Notes: generated by a model from the letters alone, not told the origin. Shown: positions 49,581 through 62,257, counted from the first letter of the stretch. The stretch: 64,000 nucleotides of DNA from Oxytricha trifallax (GCA_000711775.1 ARYC01000230.1:28840-92839); one strand, 5' to 3'. A program made the numbers and translations.

Positions 49581-49939
49581 TAATAATTTTCAATTTTAAA
49601 TAAATTCATTAAATTCTCTTATTTTATTTCACTTTATAAATTTTAATTAATCTTTAATTAAAAATAAATACAAATAAATTGAATTTAGTCTTATCAAATT
49701 CATGATCTTATTTATTATTACTAATTGAATTACACCACTCTGAGCACCCTTTTTACTAGTCAATTATCAATAATAATGGGTTTATTTACAGATTTGTTTT
49801 AATTATTTTACATTGTATTATTAAATAAGGTTGACACTTAAAGGTACTGGGTGACAAGTCTATATGACACACATTCCGAATAAATAGTTGTACAACCAGG
49901 ATTCCCCTAATTGGTTCAGAATCCAAAGCTCTTTCAAAA

Positions 49940-51423
49940 ACAAAGTACCATATAGATATGAAGTTACTAAAGACACGACGACTATTTGGAAACAGACAGT
50001 GAAATGTCTGATGATGATGCAAAGCATTCACTGCATGCGTTCTTTAATAAACACCCCGAGCTAGAAATGTACGACAGTGAAGATTCATCAATGGAAACGA
50101 AGATACAAACTTCCTCCCTCTTGACTGCAACAAATACCACAATACAATTAAGTCTTCGTCTGGTACCAACACATCTCTCAACTAACACAGCACACCCACT
50201 GGAAGCGCTAAGTACTAATTGCTCCTACTCACAAACAAGAATTTGACTGTAAACACCCAAGTATATACCTACATCAGTTAACCCCTTCGAAGAAAGAAAC
50301 CTTTTTATAACTATTAAATAGCCTAGTCCACAAAGAAGACTCAACTAGCATAGTTCAATAACGAACTAACAGGCTTAAATTAAGCTGAAAGGTAAAACAA
50401 CAGAGATTTCAACTCAATACACATAGATTGACTTACCCCATAGATCTTAAAAAATCTCTTAATCTCACATAACCCAGAGAACCCTAAACCAAAACCCCAC
50501 TAATAAATAGGCGGAAAAAAGCCTTCAAAAAGTAGACTGGAATTTTTAGGGTAAAATCTTTTTAACCAAACCATTATCAGTTATGTAAATGACCTTGCCT
50601 ATTCAATTCGAATAAAGGAAAATATAATTAGTAAATCCGCTGTGAAAAATAAGTCGTTATCTCCTCAATTCAGCCATATACTACTATCAAATAGGAAAGG
50701 CATAAAATGCCAAAGGAGTCACTCCATGGCAAAGGTCAACATTTGATAAGATTCTTCCAGGGGTACTAAATAGGGACTCCACAAATACGGCACGACTAGA
50801 GACCAGATCATAAGCTGACCAGTTTCTGATCAATACTTCAACAGAACCCAAGATTATATACAATAGTCATACCTAGTCAATATACATAAAACTAGATATA
50901 CTACTTATTACCAATGAAGTTTAATCAAAGCTTTTACTAAGTAGCTTGCAAAAACTTCAGCATAATGAGATCAGGTTCAAACTGCTTTAAAGATTAATTG
51001 ACTCTAAAAGAATCAACTAAGATCCTCAATTTAAACAATGAGAAATCCAGTTAATTAATTAACTCTGCCCCTTGTTCTAAGCTGAGTTGAGATTAAGAAA
51101 CATACAAGAAAAGCCCTTCTCAACAAAACACTTCATCAAAGTGAAAATCGCACAGTTGATCAACATCTTAACAACAACTATTCAGTCTCAAGAAACAGAA
51201 CAAGAAAGAGACAGAGAAAAGAACAGATAAAGAAAAAGAAATTGATAGACAAAAAATAAAGAGAAGAGAACTATTTTAAGTGAGAAAGTTAATGTCCATA
51301 TTAACTAATCACAATTATAACTTAAAAGGGCTTGATACTTCACATATTACTATATTTTATCGATCGGGGATCCCCAGAGACCTCAATGTGATCCTATTAT
51401 TATTATTATTATTATTATTATTT
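49940..51423 (+). mobile_element. LINE-like unit with ORF1 only, copy 1
   Basis: An acidic frame (SEMSDDDAKHSLHAFFNKHP, 49986-50246), then open frames with a Gln/Asn/Lys composition (TRSQADQFLINTSTEPKIIY near 50800; KHFIKVKIAQLINILTTTIQ near 51130) ending with an Arg/Lys tail at TGA 51243-51245. The 3' end carries TCCCCAGAGACCTCAATGTG (51371-51390) and an (ATT)n tail to 51423, identical in plan to the unit ending at 62390. No reverse transcriptase is present. Frame breaks suggest decay. Confidence 0.6.
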
Positions 51424-51760
51424 GATATTGTACTGGGTCTAAATCTATTTAATATTCTCAATTAGATTCTGGTTCTTTTAATTTGTAATATAAAATAAAA
51501 TAGGCTACCTCTAACTTTAAAAGTAAATGATTAATCCAACCAATGTATTCATTGAAATAATTAAGATTTATATTACTCAATCATTGCAGTTATGTTATTG
51601 TACTATTAACCTTCAGAAGAAAAAAATTAATGGTAATATAACATGTCGAAATTCTCATTATATTGCTTTATAATTAATATAAATCAAATTTAATTGATCA
51701 AAATTTATAATAAGTAATATATAATAATTTAATAATTCTATTACATTAGCCAATACTTAA

Positions 51761-52830
51761 ATGGAAAACTACCCTAATCTCTAAACAAATGAAGGTATAA
51801 GAAGACATATCTTACTTTTACGTTACGAGACTATGAATTAAAAAGAAAAGCCTGAATTGTTTCATACTATCAGAGATATTGCTAAGACTCTGAAAGTTAC
51901 AACATAACCAGTGAGAATGGTATGCTCTCTGCAGTAAGAAGTCACACGCACTATAGAAGGATAAAAATGGAAAATTAAAAAAGAGCTAAAATAACACCAC
52001 AAAGACTGTATAACAAGTGAAGAGACTCTTATAAAATAAAAAGGGTACTCACTACAAACTAGAGACATGCTCTTCCATAGGAGGTTCCTTAATTAAATAG
52101 TGGCCTTTTCCTAAATTTATTACATCTTGAAAAATAGCAGATCAAATATAAAGTTATGAAAACATGCTGCAAGTTTAACCCATAAAAATAAAAAGATTCA
52201 ATATAATAAAAAAGCTGCATCTCTTATCTCCATCATCGAGCAAAATGCAAAGATAATTTATATTGATGAGGTCATTTTAAAAACATACTAGGCTGACTAA
52301 TACTCATGGGCGAGGTCATATTAAATTAATAACTAAATAAAGTAGGTCTTAAACTAAAAACATTTGCAGCTAAATTAGCCATTAGAAGTAAAAAATGGCT
52401 AGAAGGATACTTCATAAAACACAAATCAATTAACAAGGAAGACACTTCTCAATTTATCGAATACTTATATGTACAGAATAAACAATAAATAGTCACAATA
52501 TTTTGGGTTAATTTACGAAGTCATCATAGTAAGTTAGTGCAAGAAAAGGTTTCGTCAAACAACTGGAATTGGTTATATAATGCACCATACTCGCCTGAGT
52601 TTCACTGCATAGAAGAGGTGCACTCTCAAATAAAACATAAATATAAGCAAGAGGTTATAGCAATTGACTTTAAGTTGGGCGAGACCAAGCATGGGTAAAT
52701 TATTAAAGATGCAATTGAGAGTATAGAAGTGGGGACAATAAAAAGGATTATAGAAAGACACTTGGATACAATGAAGAAGTACATAAATCTTTATGAAGCA
52801 AACTAAATGTCATGCAAAAAAATCTTGTGA
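51761..52830 (+). pseudogene. TBE-like DDE transposase
   Basis: ATG 51761 gives MENYPNLQTNEGIRRHILLL and a helix-turn-helix-like stretch (HTIRDIAKTLKVTTQPVRMV), ending at a TGA near 52160. After frame changes the core follows: Asp 1 in KIIYIDEVILKTYQADQYSW (near 52250), the second motif FWVNLRSHHSKLV where the expected Asp before Asn is absent (near 52502), and the Glu in APYSPEFHCIEEVHSQIKHK (near 52585). The C-terminal part runs to TGA 52828-52830. Loss of the second Asp codon makes catalysis by this copy unlikely. Confidence 0.78.
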
Positions 52831-53127
52831 TATTTTTTTCATTCCATAGAAGAACTGCCTTTTACCACCTTGTAATTCTGGATTCCTGAATCATGGCTAT
52901 GTCTCCCAGCCACCCACCTACTGCCCTCTCTTACTATCTATGTCACGTTTAAAGTAGATAAACGATGCAGATATTTTATGATAATCTCTTTTATTTTTGT
53001 GGGAGCGGGGCTTAGATTTAAGCTTAAGCAAAGCAAGAGCTTTTCCCTTTGATTCTATATTATATTTAAATTTATATACAAACACTTACTTGTAAAAATG
53101 GTTCTCCTTATAGCTATCTATACTTCT

Positions 53128-53574
53128 TCATTTATTAGTATTTTTTCTTTTTCTTCCTCTAGAGTGTCGCTTAAATTTCTTGACCTGTTTGCATGTTTTA
53201 TGAGCGATGACAAATAGTTTGTATGAAGAGTGCCCAAGACCCCATAGAAGTATTTTCTATCTGCCAGCACTTAATAGTCTGGGAAGTAATTTCCTCCTGA
53301 ATTCGCTTAAAAATGTTCTTAACTGAAAGTTCTATAGAGTAGGGAATGTTCAGGTATACCACCTATCCTGATCTTAAAAGCAGCTTCTTATCAGGTAAAA
53401 ATCCTTGATAAACCTCATTGCCACATGATCATCGTTTGGCAAAAAGTACCCCTCTATAAGTTTCAATAAAAGTAACTTACTATTGAATCGCAAAAAATTT
53501 ATCCAATCATTTTTCGATTTAAATTAATTTTAGAATTCTCTGATGTAATAAGTATGAACGTCTTGGCTCTCCAT
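53128..53574 (-). pseudogene. 22-kDa-family gene of the MT-A70 element
   Basis: ATG 53574 gives MESQDVHTYYIREFQNQFKS then KNDWINFLRF, matching the family start (I..Q...KF(R/K)SK(E/N)D). Then NDDHVAMRFIKDFYL, and after a frame change DKKLLLRSGQVVYLNIPYSI and ELSVKNIFKRIQEE. The basic tail KTCKQVKKFKRHSRGRKRKN ends at TGA 53128. Convergent with the transposase, as in TBE. At least two frame changes. Confidence 0.6.
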
Positions 53575-54620
53575 GTGCTATAATTTTAATTATGATTTTA
53601 TATAAGTATTAATCTAATCAATAAACTTTCTGTTTTAAAAAAAAATGATTCATGAGTTTAAATAGGAAAACTTTACTGATATTCAGGCTTGAGCTATAGC
53701 AAAAAATGCTGGCCAGAATTTATAATTGGTTTGTATAATGTGAAAAAGATTAAGCTTAATAAGCATTCTTTTTAAAAGAATAATTAAAAATTATTTATAT
53801 ACTAAAATTAATTTGATTATATTAAAGGTCCTATCTTCCTCCATATTCGCTTTGAAAATTCTCAATTTAAGTAATTTATATAATTTTATATATAATTATG
53901 AGTATAAGCATCGTCTCACGTGAAAATAGGATTTTTTACTTACAATATGAACTTTTTATGCCTCCTAAGTTTCTACTCATAAAATTAGCCCTTCTACGTT
54001 TTCACTCATTTTTTCTATAATTGTAAAATCAATAAAATAAGCTAGACCTTATATAAGTAAATAAAGCTAGTTTTATTTATATATACCTTACGAAATAATC
54101 AATAATTGTTGAACTTATAATATATATTGCTACTAACCTATTTGTTATAAAATTGCTAGTTTTCTATATGGCTATCTGCTATAGTAAAATTATTTTTAAT
54201 ATTAAGAAAGTTAATGTTTTTTATTGAGAAGATACACAAGCAAAATAATAATTATAAGATTTCTATAAAATAATAAATACCTTACTAACGTTGATATCAG
54301 GCATGCTAATAACGTTTTTTATAATAGATAAGGTATAGTAAAGTTTTTTATTTTTAATTACCTATTATTATATCATATCTAATTTTTAATTATATATCTG
54401 AGTATATAGGTCAATAAATTTAAAATAGGAAAATGGTACGATGGTATGTTGATAAGCAACTAGATAATCCTTAAACCCTTTTTGAAACTCTCACCCTAAA
54501 TTTCTACTCAAAAAATTGGCCCTCCTAAGTTTCTACTAAATCAATTATTCAAATCTAAAGCAACTTCAGGAATTTGTAGCGTGAAAGAAGCACTGAATAG
54601 AAAATTATTATAGAACTAAT

Positions 54621-55615
54621 ATGCCAAAGAAGATGGAACTATAAAAGATCATTATACCTGCAAAATATTTCTGCAACTATTGTGATACACCAACTGCTCA
54701 TGATACCTTAAATTCACTGGAAGTCCACTACTCAAATTATCATAGAGAAGCCCATAAAGACGCAAGAGAAATAATTAAGATCAAAGAACTTACATGTCAG
54801 TACTGTGGGGTAGTTAAGGACAGAGCTTTCAACTGTAAGAGACATGAAACAACTCGCAAGATTAAAACTAACAAAACCAAAGCGATAACTAAAGAGAGAG
54901 ACAACAGCAGAAATCTAAATTTTTCTACAGGCCCTGCAAAACTTGAGATGGAAGTCATAGATGGGTACCGGCTTATACCCATTCAGCAGAAAATCTATTA
55001 AATTTACTTATAAGACAATAACAGACCCAGTCATATTCGAGGGAGACATAAAAGATCATCAAATGTGGGCAAAAATTGCTAAAGATGCAACGGACAGATA
55101 CAACAGACAATATGAAGTCGTGCTAGTGGATCCAGTCCATATAATAAAGCAAGGAGTACCTTACGATACAATGTCTGACGAGGAAATTCTAAATATGCCT
55201 ATTGAGTTGGTGTAAGAGAGAGGTATACTCATTACATGGTTTATGAATCAGAAGAAAAAGGTTGTAAGATAATTCCTGAAAATCCATAGCTATGATGAAG
55301 TTGAGAAGGGTGAATGGATAAAACTGACTAAGAATCACAAATTACACAAAGGATCTGGCATGTACACAGCTTATAATAACGAGAACTTTCTTATTGGTAA
55401 TAAAAGACTACGTTACCGACATGTTCAAATATCATGTTACTGATAATGTCATCTTTTCAGAAGTATGCAAGTACTCTAAAAAACCTAAGGAAATATAAGG
55501 CTTCATACAATAGATGGCACCTGATATGCTCAACTTAGAAGTATTCGCTAGACAAAGTAACATCAGACACAATTATAAATCTTTTGGTAACTAGCTGAGA
55601 AAGATAGCGACATGA
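54621..55615 (+). pseudogene. Zinc finger + MT-A70 methyltransferase-like gene
   Basis: ATG 54621: MPKKMELQKIIIPAKYFCNY opens C2H2 finger 1 (CNYC-x14-H-x4-H); finger 2 starts LTCQYCGVVKDRAFNCKRH but lacks a clear last His. After a frame change near 54960 an MT-A70 domain follows: YEVVLVDPVHIIKQG at the place of the catalytic DPPW motif, VPYDTMSDEEILNMPIEL, RGILITWFMNQKKKVVRQFL, GEWIKLTKNHKLHKGSGMYT, NNENFLIG, and after another shift DNVIFSEVCKYSKKPKEIQG, FIQQMAPDMLNLEVFARQSN, IRHNYKSFGNQL, ending at TGA 55613-55615. The C-terminal part matches the METTL3/METTL14 pattern. MT-A70 enzymes methylate adenine N6 in RNA or DNA; with DPVH instead of DPPW activity is doubtful. An upstream extension of the first frame is open, so the start is tentative. 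Confidence 0.8.
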
Positions 55616-57269
55616 GTTTTAGGCAAGATTGAATTAGTAGTTTAGTATAGTATAAATAATTAAATTAATATGCTTAAATAATTATATATTATGAATATAT
55701 GAAATTATCTTTAATAGAATGTAACAATTACATATTTGCTTCTTCATCGTCCTCATCATTAATCAATCAATTTATAAGCCCTCGCACAGCCAATACCAGT
55801 GAAGCTACTTGCATTTTTATTATATCTCACAGTGTCACTCTATCAAATTTTAAATAATCATATTCATGATTCGTTATAAATTTAATAAATCTGAATTAAT
55901 AGCATGAGCTAGCAACTTAGTTTGGTATTTATTGGTTGATGAGAGATATATTTAGCTGCTGGTGTCTGCTGGTCTCAATTGCCATTTCTCTCATTACAAT
56001 ACACGCTAGACATGAGAGATTAAATGTTCTTGATTTATTCTATTCACATTTTCTAGAATTATTGTTTTATTATATTTTACTTAAACTGGATATACACTTA
56101 GTTAAATGTTCGAAGTTATGATAGTAATTGATTGAAATACTGCAGATATTACTCTTTTTTATCTGAGAATGGCATGACATTTTATTTCTTATTTAGACTG
56201 TTCTGTATCTTCAGATTAAACATGTCTCATTTACTTGCATTAAGCCGTCTATTTAAACATTTCAATCTATATATTCTTTGTTTAATCTAATTCTATATTT
56301 ATAATTGCAAACATATTAAACTAATAACTATTATTTAAACGGATAGCATATAATATACAATTCAATTTAAATGATCGATTTATGCTAATTCTTTTCAGGA
56401 ACTGGGAGAGATTGATTAACACTTCATAATATTCAAGTTAAGATCTTTGCTAATATTGTTGACCAATTCAATTAAACTTTGATTTAACTGCTGAATCATG
56501 TGAATCATTCTTCAGTTAAGATATATATATATATATATATATAAATGATGCTGTCACAATTAATGTAACATTAACATATAATAGTATATAACTAGAAGGG
56601 GAAATTATAAAAAAAAACAAGTAAAAATTTAATTATAAAAAGGCAAAAGCAATTAATCACTCAAGTAGTCCATTTGTTATAGGGATTACAGATTAAAACA
56701 TGAAATTAGAGTGAAAAAACAAGTTGCAGTTTTGGGTACAAGCAATTTTAAGACTTGTAATGGTTAATATAATATTTGTAATTATAAATTGAAAAGTGTT
56801 TGAATACAGCACAAAGTAATATTATATTCAAGATATTAAAATGAATTAGGGAGTTACTATTTACTTATAATATAATAATAAAAAATAGTAATTCTTTAAA
56901 GTACAAATTAGTGGATTAATTGATGTAATATATTAATAAAATATTTAAGAGAAAATGAAAAATTGACAGTATTTGACTGAAACATTTAAACCTTTAATTT
57001 TATAAACTAGAATAGCTTAGTATTTTAATTATGTAATAGATATTGATTTTTAGTACAACCATGTCATTATAAAAGGAGATTCACTAGATGGCTCTCAAAT
57101 ATCCCATCAATAGTGAGTAAACATAACAAAGGAGCAATCATTATGCCTAAATAATATCAAAATATAAATCCGATTTTGATTGGTTAAATATTTGAAATAA
57201 CATGCTTGATTAATTGTAATCAACATAAGGAAATACCTATTTTATCGTAAGGTAGAAAAGGCGATTAAA
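55616..57269. other. Mostly AT-rich, small coding remnants
   Basis: Near 55740-55860 the minus strand reads DTVRYNKNASSFTGIGCARA, a possible gene scrap. A plus frame at 55936-56121 is probably chance. A (TA)n run lies at about 56519-56542. Nothing else can be supported. Confidence 0.35.
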
Positions 57270-57780
57270 ATTTATACATCTATGAGTTAATTTAGTTTTA
57301 TTTTAGTTTAAGAATCTTGAAACTTAAGATCTGGGTCTGATTTGTTAATCATAAAGTGGCTCTTAATCATTGAAGAATTGTATTGCTATTAAATTATCAA
57401 TTTGCTCAATTGTCTCCTTAAAAGTGTAATTAGCTATGATTAACTCCACCTAATGTTTGAATATCCTAAAGTGCATCAGATTGAGGAGGACTCTCATTTG
57501 TTTTTAATACAAATTGCTTGATTAAATTAACAAGGAAGTTATTTCTTGAAGTGATAAACAAATTCTTACATTACAGATGAGCAGTCAAACAATCAAATAT
57601 CTATTTAAAGACAAGTTAATCATACCATTCATTGATTATAAATATTACGAGAAACTACTATCAAGGTACTATTAATGACTTATTTTCATTAATGTCTGTA
57701 GAACCACTTTAAAACTGTTAACTGAATCATGATAAATCCTTTAAACCGAAAATCTCTATTACTGGTGGTCGGAAGAGTGT
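57270..57780 (-). pseudogene. Minus-strand gene remnant, unknown
   Basis: FLVNLIKQFVLKTNESPPQS followed by DALQDIQTLGGV (about 57540-57440), then after a one-base shift LIIANYTFKETIEQIDNLIA and IQFFNDQEPLYDQQIRPRS (about 57435-57320). Upstream TLFRPPVIEIFGLKDLS (near 57775). Natural composition, broken frames, no family recognised. Confidence 0.3.
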
Positions 57781-58679
57781 GTAAAATGTTCATAAATATT
57801 TTAGTTCTTAACCCCCAGAATCTTTATTATTATTTAAATCAAATTAAAGACATCAGTCTTCATTGCAATACGGCTATAAATATAAAACTTAATCTACAGA
57901 GATGATGATATTCAAGATGATTTAAAAGCAAAGAAAATCAAGTTTCTTAATATTTTTACTGATTACTGTGAATTCAATCAAATTCTCTAATACACATTGA
58001 ATAACTCATGTGATTTAATAATTGATTCAGTATTTGAAGAGAAATGTATGCTATAAAACATTTTATATATATATATATATAATAAAACTTAAATATAATA
58101 ACTAGTAAATAAAAATAAATCTGAATTTCCTACTAATACAAGAAACTTAATCAAGATATCATAAATAATGTCTAAAATATATATCGCTTTGATAATTATA
58201 CACCTTCAATATGATCTAAAATGAAATAAAAGTAATATTAATTTATCATAATTAATAATACAAATCTAAAAAATTTATAGAAGTAGTAGTAAGTAACTTA
58301 TAATTTAATTATAATTATTAATCAAATTTAATTAATTTATTAATTCAAAAAATGGAATTTTACCTGATAATTCAGAATACATCAGGGAGAATGTCATAAA
58401 AAAGAACAAATTGAATAATGGTTTTTCGTATTTTAATGCGTTTAAATATGCTTCATTAATCTGACTCTGGAGACTTGAAAAAGTGCAGTGTGGAAGATTA
58501 GGTTATTGGCAAAAAGACCAGGAGACTGATAAAGTCGAAGAAAATTGCTATCAATTGAAGGTGCAACCTAAAAGAATCAGACAAATAGACTCAGTCTAAA
58601 AAATTAAATAATATAATATATTTATATAATATTATTAAGTTTATAAAATAATTATATTATTATCAATATTTGACTTTAA
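57781..58679. other. AT-rich stretch
   Basis: No gene supported. A (TA)n run lies at 58064-58081 and a slightly GC-richer patch at 58400-58590 without a recognisable protein. Confidence 0.45.
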
Positions 58680-59150
58680 AGCCTTGTGACAGGTTTTTCC
58701 TCTCAAATCATATAAAATGTAATCTTAGTATTTAGAGGACGCTGAACAATAGTAGATACCTTGTGGGGCATTTAAAGTAGAAATGGAGGTTTTCTTAAGA
58801 CATCTGCCTGTGACAATAGTTCAGGTCAGCCATTGTTCTCTTAGTTGCCAGCATTAGTCTCTCAAAGAGAAGTCTTGGTGACGTCGTAAGGTGTCAGGTT
58901 TGGAAGACGAGCTTTAAAAACTATGATCTATAGCTTTCCTCATCTAGGTGATTTGCCAAAGGCTCTGAATGGATGAGAGAAAGAGACATAGATTTGGGAA
59001 TTTGTCTTGCCCATTTTATTAAAACTTGAATTTCTCGAGATATTTAAAACTCTTTGAAACTGCTCAAATTAGTCATTTTGATCATATTTGTCGATATTTA
59101 TAAATTATTATTATATAATTATCAATTTTTAATTTACAGCATTTTTTTGC
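58680..59150 (-). repeat. Dispersed ~460-bp repeat, inverted copy
   Basis: On the minus strand it reads in the same order as the array at 34.4-35.8 kb: TCAAAGAGTTTTAAATATCT, GAGAAATTCAAGTTTTAATA, GGGCAAGACAAATTCCCAAA, GAGGAAAGCTATAGATCATA, CTTACGACGTCACCAAGA. It matches the third tandem unit (CTCGAGAAATTCAAGTTTTA) best. Confidence 0.8.
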
Positions 59151-61226
59151 ATTAAGAATGTATTGATAATATTCTTTTTTTTCCCTGTACTTATTTATGT
59201 TTTTAGATTTTATAAACTACAATTTTTTATTTTAGACTTACTTGTTTTCAAGATTCTCATTCTATTTTTTTTATTTATTCTTTATCTATATTAGTTATGT
59301 TATATTATTTCATGCCTTTAATTACTAATTTTCGGTCTTTAATAATAATAATTTATAACTTCGAATTTTGTATATTTTTTTATATCAATGTATATTTTCT
59401 TTATATTTAAGTAATTTACATATCTACATATATCATTATAAAAGACGTAAGAAAATTTTCACGAAATTAATGAAATATCTTTCTATAATTATCTTATTTT
59501 AGTTGAAAAGCTCATTTAGTATTTGTATTTTGGTTAAACATATAAATAATGTTTTTCATTAAATTTCTTGTCATATAACTTAAATAACTTAAATTTTTGA
59601 ATTTAATTTAATAAGTAAACTATCTTTTTTTAAGATGGTTTTAGTGTTGATTTAGTTTTAAATAACATAATTTCAATTTAAATGGTTATTTAAATAATAT
59701 TAATTCTTTTTTCTTCATTTTAAATTGCAAAACATATATTCTTTGAAGATATTTTAGAGAATTAATGAAGTAAGCAAATATATTATATTTTTATAGTAAA
59801 ATTTCTTTCTCAATCTTAATTAATAAATTATAGAATTTACATATTATTATTATTATTAAAATAAAAAAGAGTAAAATCATTTGTATCAGAGTGATTTATA
59901 AAAATAATTAATAAATTTGATTAACAAATATATAATAATTAAAGTTTAGGCTTTGCCTCCTCTCACACTTGATTTACTTCACTTCATTAATTTACTAAAA
60001 ATTAAAAAAGATTTATCTCCCAAGCATGATTAAGTTTTAGTTATATACTTTTAATCTCGTTCAATCCCAATAAGTCAATAAATTCTTAATTTTAATGTTA
60101 ATCTCTAAATTTTTGAACTACTATCATTATGAATTATTTTTAATTCTTATTGAGAAATCTCTATTATTCTTGAGGATTTTATATAAATAAATTTCTCTAA
60201 AATCTTAAAGATTTCTTCTACAACTCTAACTATAATATCAATGAAACCCAAATTATGGAATTGTAAGAGATAACTTTGTAAAAGGTATTTAAAGTAAAAA
60301 TTAATTAATAAATTTAATTATAAAACATATGAACACATAGTTGTACGTATAGATTGAAATCATTCATTCGAGTGTTCAATTCTTCTTTATTTATGTTTTT
60401 TTTATTATTAAAAAAATAGTTAAATAATAAGAAATAGTGTTTAACATTAATCTAAATATACATATCACCCATATTTCATCAATATTTTACTAATGGGGTT
60501 TTATATATAAATGAAAGTTATAACAAAGCATGCTTATCAATTAATCATCTCTGTTAAGATTGATTAAATTTTGTCTTTATATATTTATATATAACATATA
60601 TTTTGCTTATCTATCAATATTAACCAGAGTTTTAATGATTAAAATGTTAAATTAATTGTTTAAGAATCACTAAATTATTTATGTTTTAGCTTTATTTATT
60701 GAAATATGATACAAAATAATTTCTTGCTTAGCCTTAAACTATCAATATTAACATTATTGAATTCACCAAAGGTATAGAGCTATTCTTGATTATGTCTTTT
60801 AGAATATTGATTAGTATACATCATTTTATATTTAAAACTAATATGATAGGATATATAGAGACATTAAATGTGATAAATGGGCACAAGTTGCAATAATAAA
60901 TTATGGTATTTTTATTAAGAAAGTTTAATCTTGATTTAATTGTTTTTAAAGTTTTGAGCAATTGAATATATCACAAATTTTATAAGCAAACTAATAATGT
61001 CCATTTTTGAATGATTTCAGACCTAAAAAACCTAGCCAAGAAAATAATAAATATAAATATAAAAACACATGCATAAACAATTAATATTACCATAAAATTA
61101 GAATGAAAGACCAGAGTTGCAATATCACTTTAAATCATTGTTAATTAAATGAAAATATATTAAAATGTCGCATTTACTCAATTTTATAATTAATAATAAT
61201 GTTGAGAATTAAATAAGAAACTCAGA
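59151..61226. other. AT-rich spacer
   Basis: About 2 kb of very AT-rich DNA. No coding island, repeat family or RNA gene recognised. Confidence 0.5.
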
Positions 61227-62257
61227 ATGGTGGTGAGAGACAGTTAACACCAAAAAGAGATCGACGACTTTGAGAAGAAATTTCTCGAATATGAACAAAG
61301 CCTTACTGATGCCAACAGGAACTAGAACTTAATAACAAAAAAGGTTCTATACTCAGATAATGAGGAAGACTGGAGCTCAGAAGAGGGAAAACAAGAATTT
61401 AACGCGTATGACCAGGAAGTTTCTTTTGAAGAGAACTCCAGCTAACATACCTACTACATAGATTCCGGCTCTGAATACTCAGAAGGACTCAGGAATCACG
61501 TCCGCAAAATTTCATCGGTAAGAAATAGTACTAAACAGGGAATTAATAATTAAAGTCAGAACCTTAAAATATAGTATTAAATAAGGAAATTAATAGTTAG
61601 GATTATAATCTATTAACTAGTAATTAATAAGATATGTAAACTATCACCAAGGCTTAGTTGATTGACAGATTCGACACAAGAGAATCTTGCATTTCTATTT
61701 GGCTTAATGCAATCAACACAAAGCTATACGAACAAATTAAAATTTTCTCAGATACCATTAATTTCTTATTCAAAAAGATAGATAAAGAAGACTTAATGAA
61801 GCTGCTCAACATGGAAGATCGTAAACTCGCTGAACTCATAAAGAACCTAACAGGAAACATGGACGATACCTCCAAAGAAACAGTACAATTCGTTAGGCTC
61901 CTAATAGTGATTATAATAAAGAACATCACAGCTAACAAACTTAGTTGCGTTTCGATCTCGGCAGACTACCACTAACACCTAAACAGAGTGGAAATCTTTA
62001 TTAAATGCCTCCAAAAACACACATAATACATGAAAAGGGACTTCATTTAACTGATTACTACCAGATGCAAACAGTTTATTGCCACTAAACAACTGAAGTT
62101 CTCTATCAATGTCAAACACTTTGACACACAATCAAAGTTCAAAGACCAAGGGGAAACGGTCTAGATCTTAAATACCAAACCCAAAGGAAGAAAGAAAGGA
62201 AGACAGAGAAGAAACAAGTAAAAAGGAAGAGGAAAGAGAAGAAACAAGAGAAGATGA
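61227..62257 (+). CDS. ORF1-like protein of LINE-like unit, probably split by an intron
   Basis: First part from ATG 61227: QKEIDDFEKKFLEYEQSLTD, then acidic (SDNEEDWSSEEGKQEF) to HVRKISS near 61518. An AT-rich stretch with GT and AG ends follows (about 61519-61649). The second part is open from about 61650 to TGA 62255-62257: LIDRFDTRESCISIWLNAIN, DEFINED helices such as KLLNMEDRKLAELIKNLTGN, and a strongly basic tail (KPKGRKKGRQRRNKQKGRG). Acidic N-terminus, helical middle and basic C-terminus suit an RNA-binding ORF1 protein. No known domain recognised. Confidence 0.55.

Larger units (their letters stand above)
51761..55615 (+). mobile_element. TBE-like element with an MT-A70 third gene
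   Basis: Gene order and orientation equal TBE-B: transposase (+) 51761-52830, 22-kDa-family gene (-) 53128-53574, zinc-finger third gene (+) 54621-55615. No telomeric terminal repeat was found on either side, so ends are unknown and the coordinates cover only the genes. Between the second and third genes (53575-54620) lie AT-rich DNA and a direct repeat of CCTCCTAAGTTTCTACT (near 53959 and 54522). Confidence 0.7.

Noticed and set aside
50485-50505. CCAAAACCCCACTAATAAATAG as the left TBE end of the MT-A70 element
   Set aside because: It lies inside the ORF1-like unit and lacks the TTAGTGAG...GTGCTTTGA subterminal repeat.
61654-61938. Minus-strand 94-codon frame
   Set aside because: It lies opposite the ORF1-like gene, whose plus frame is longer and has the expected helical and basic parts.
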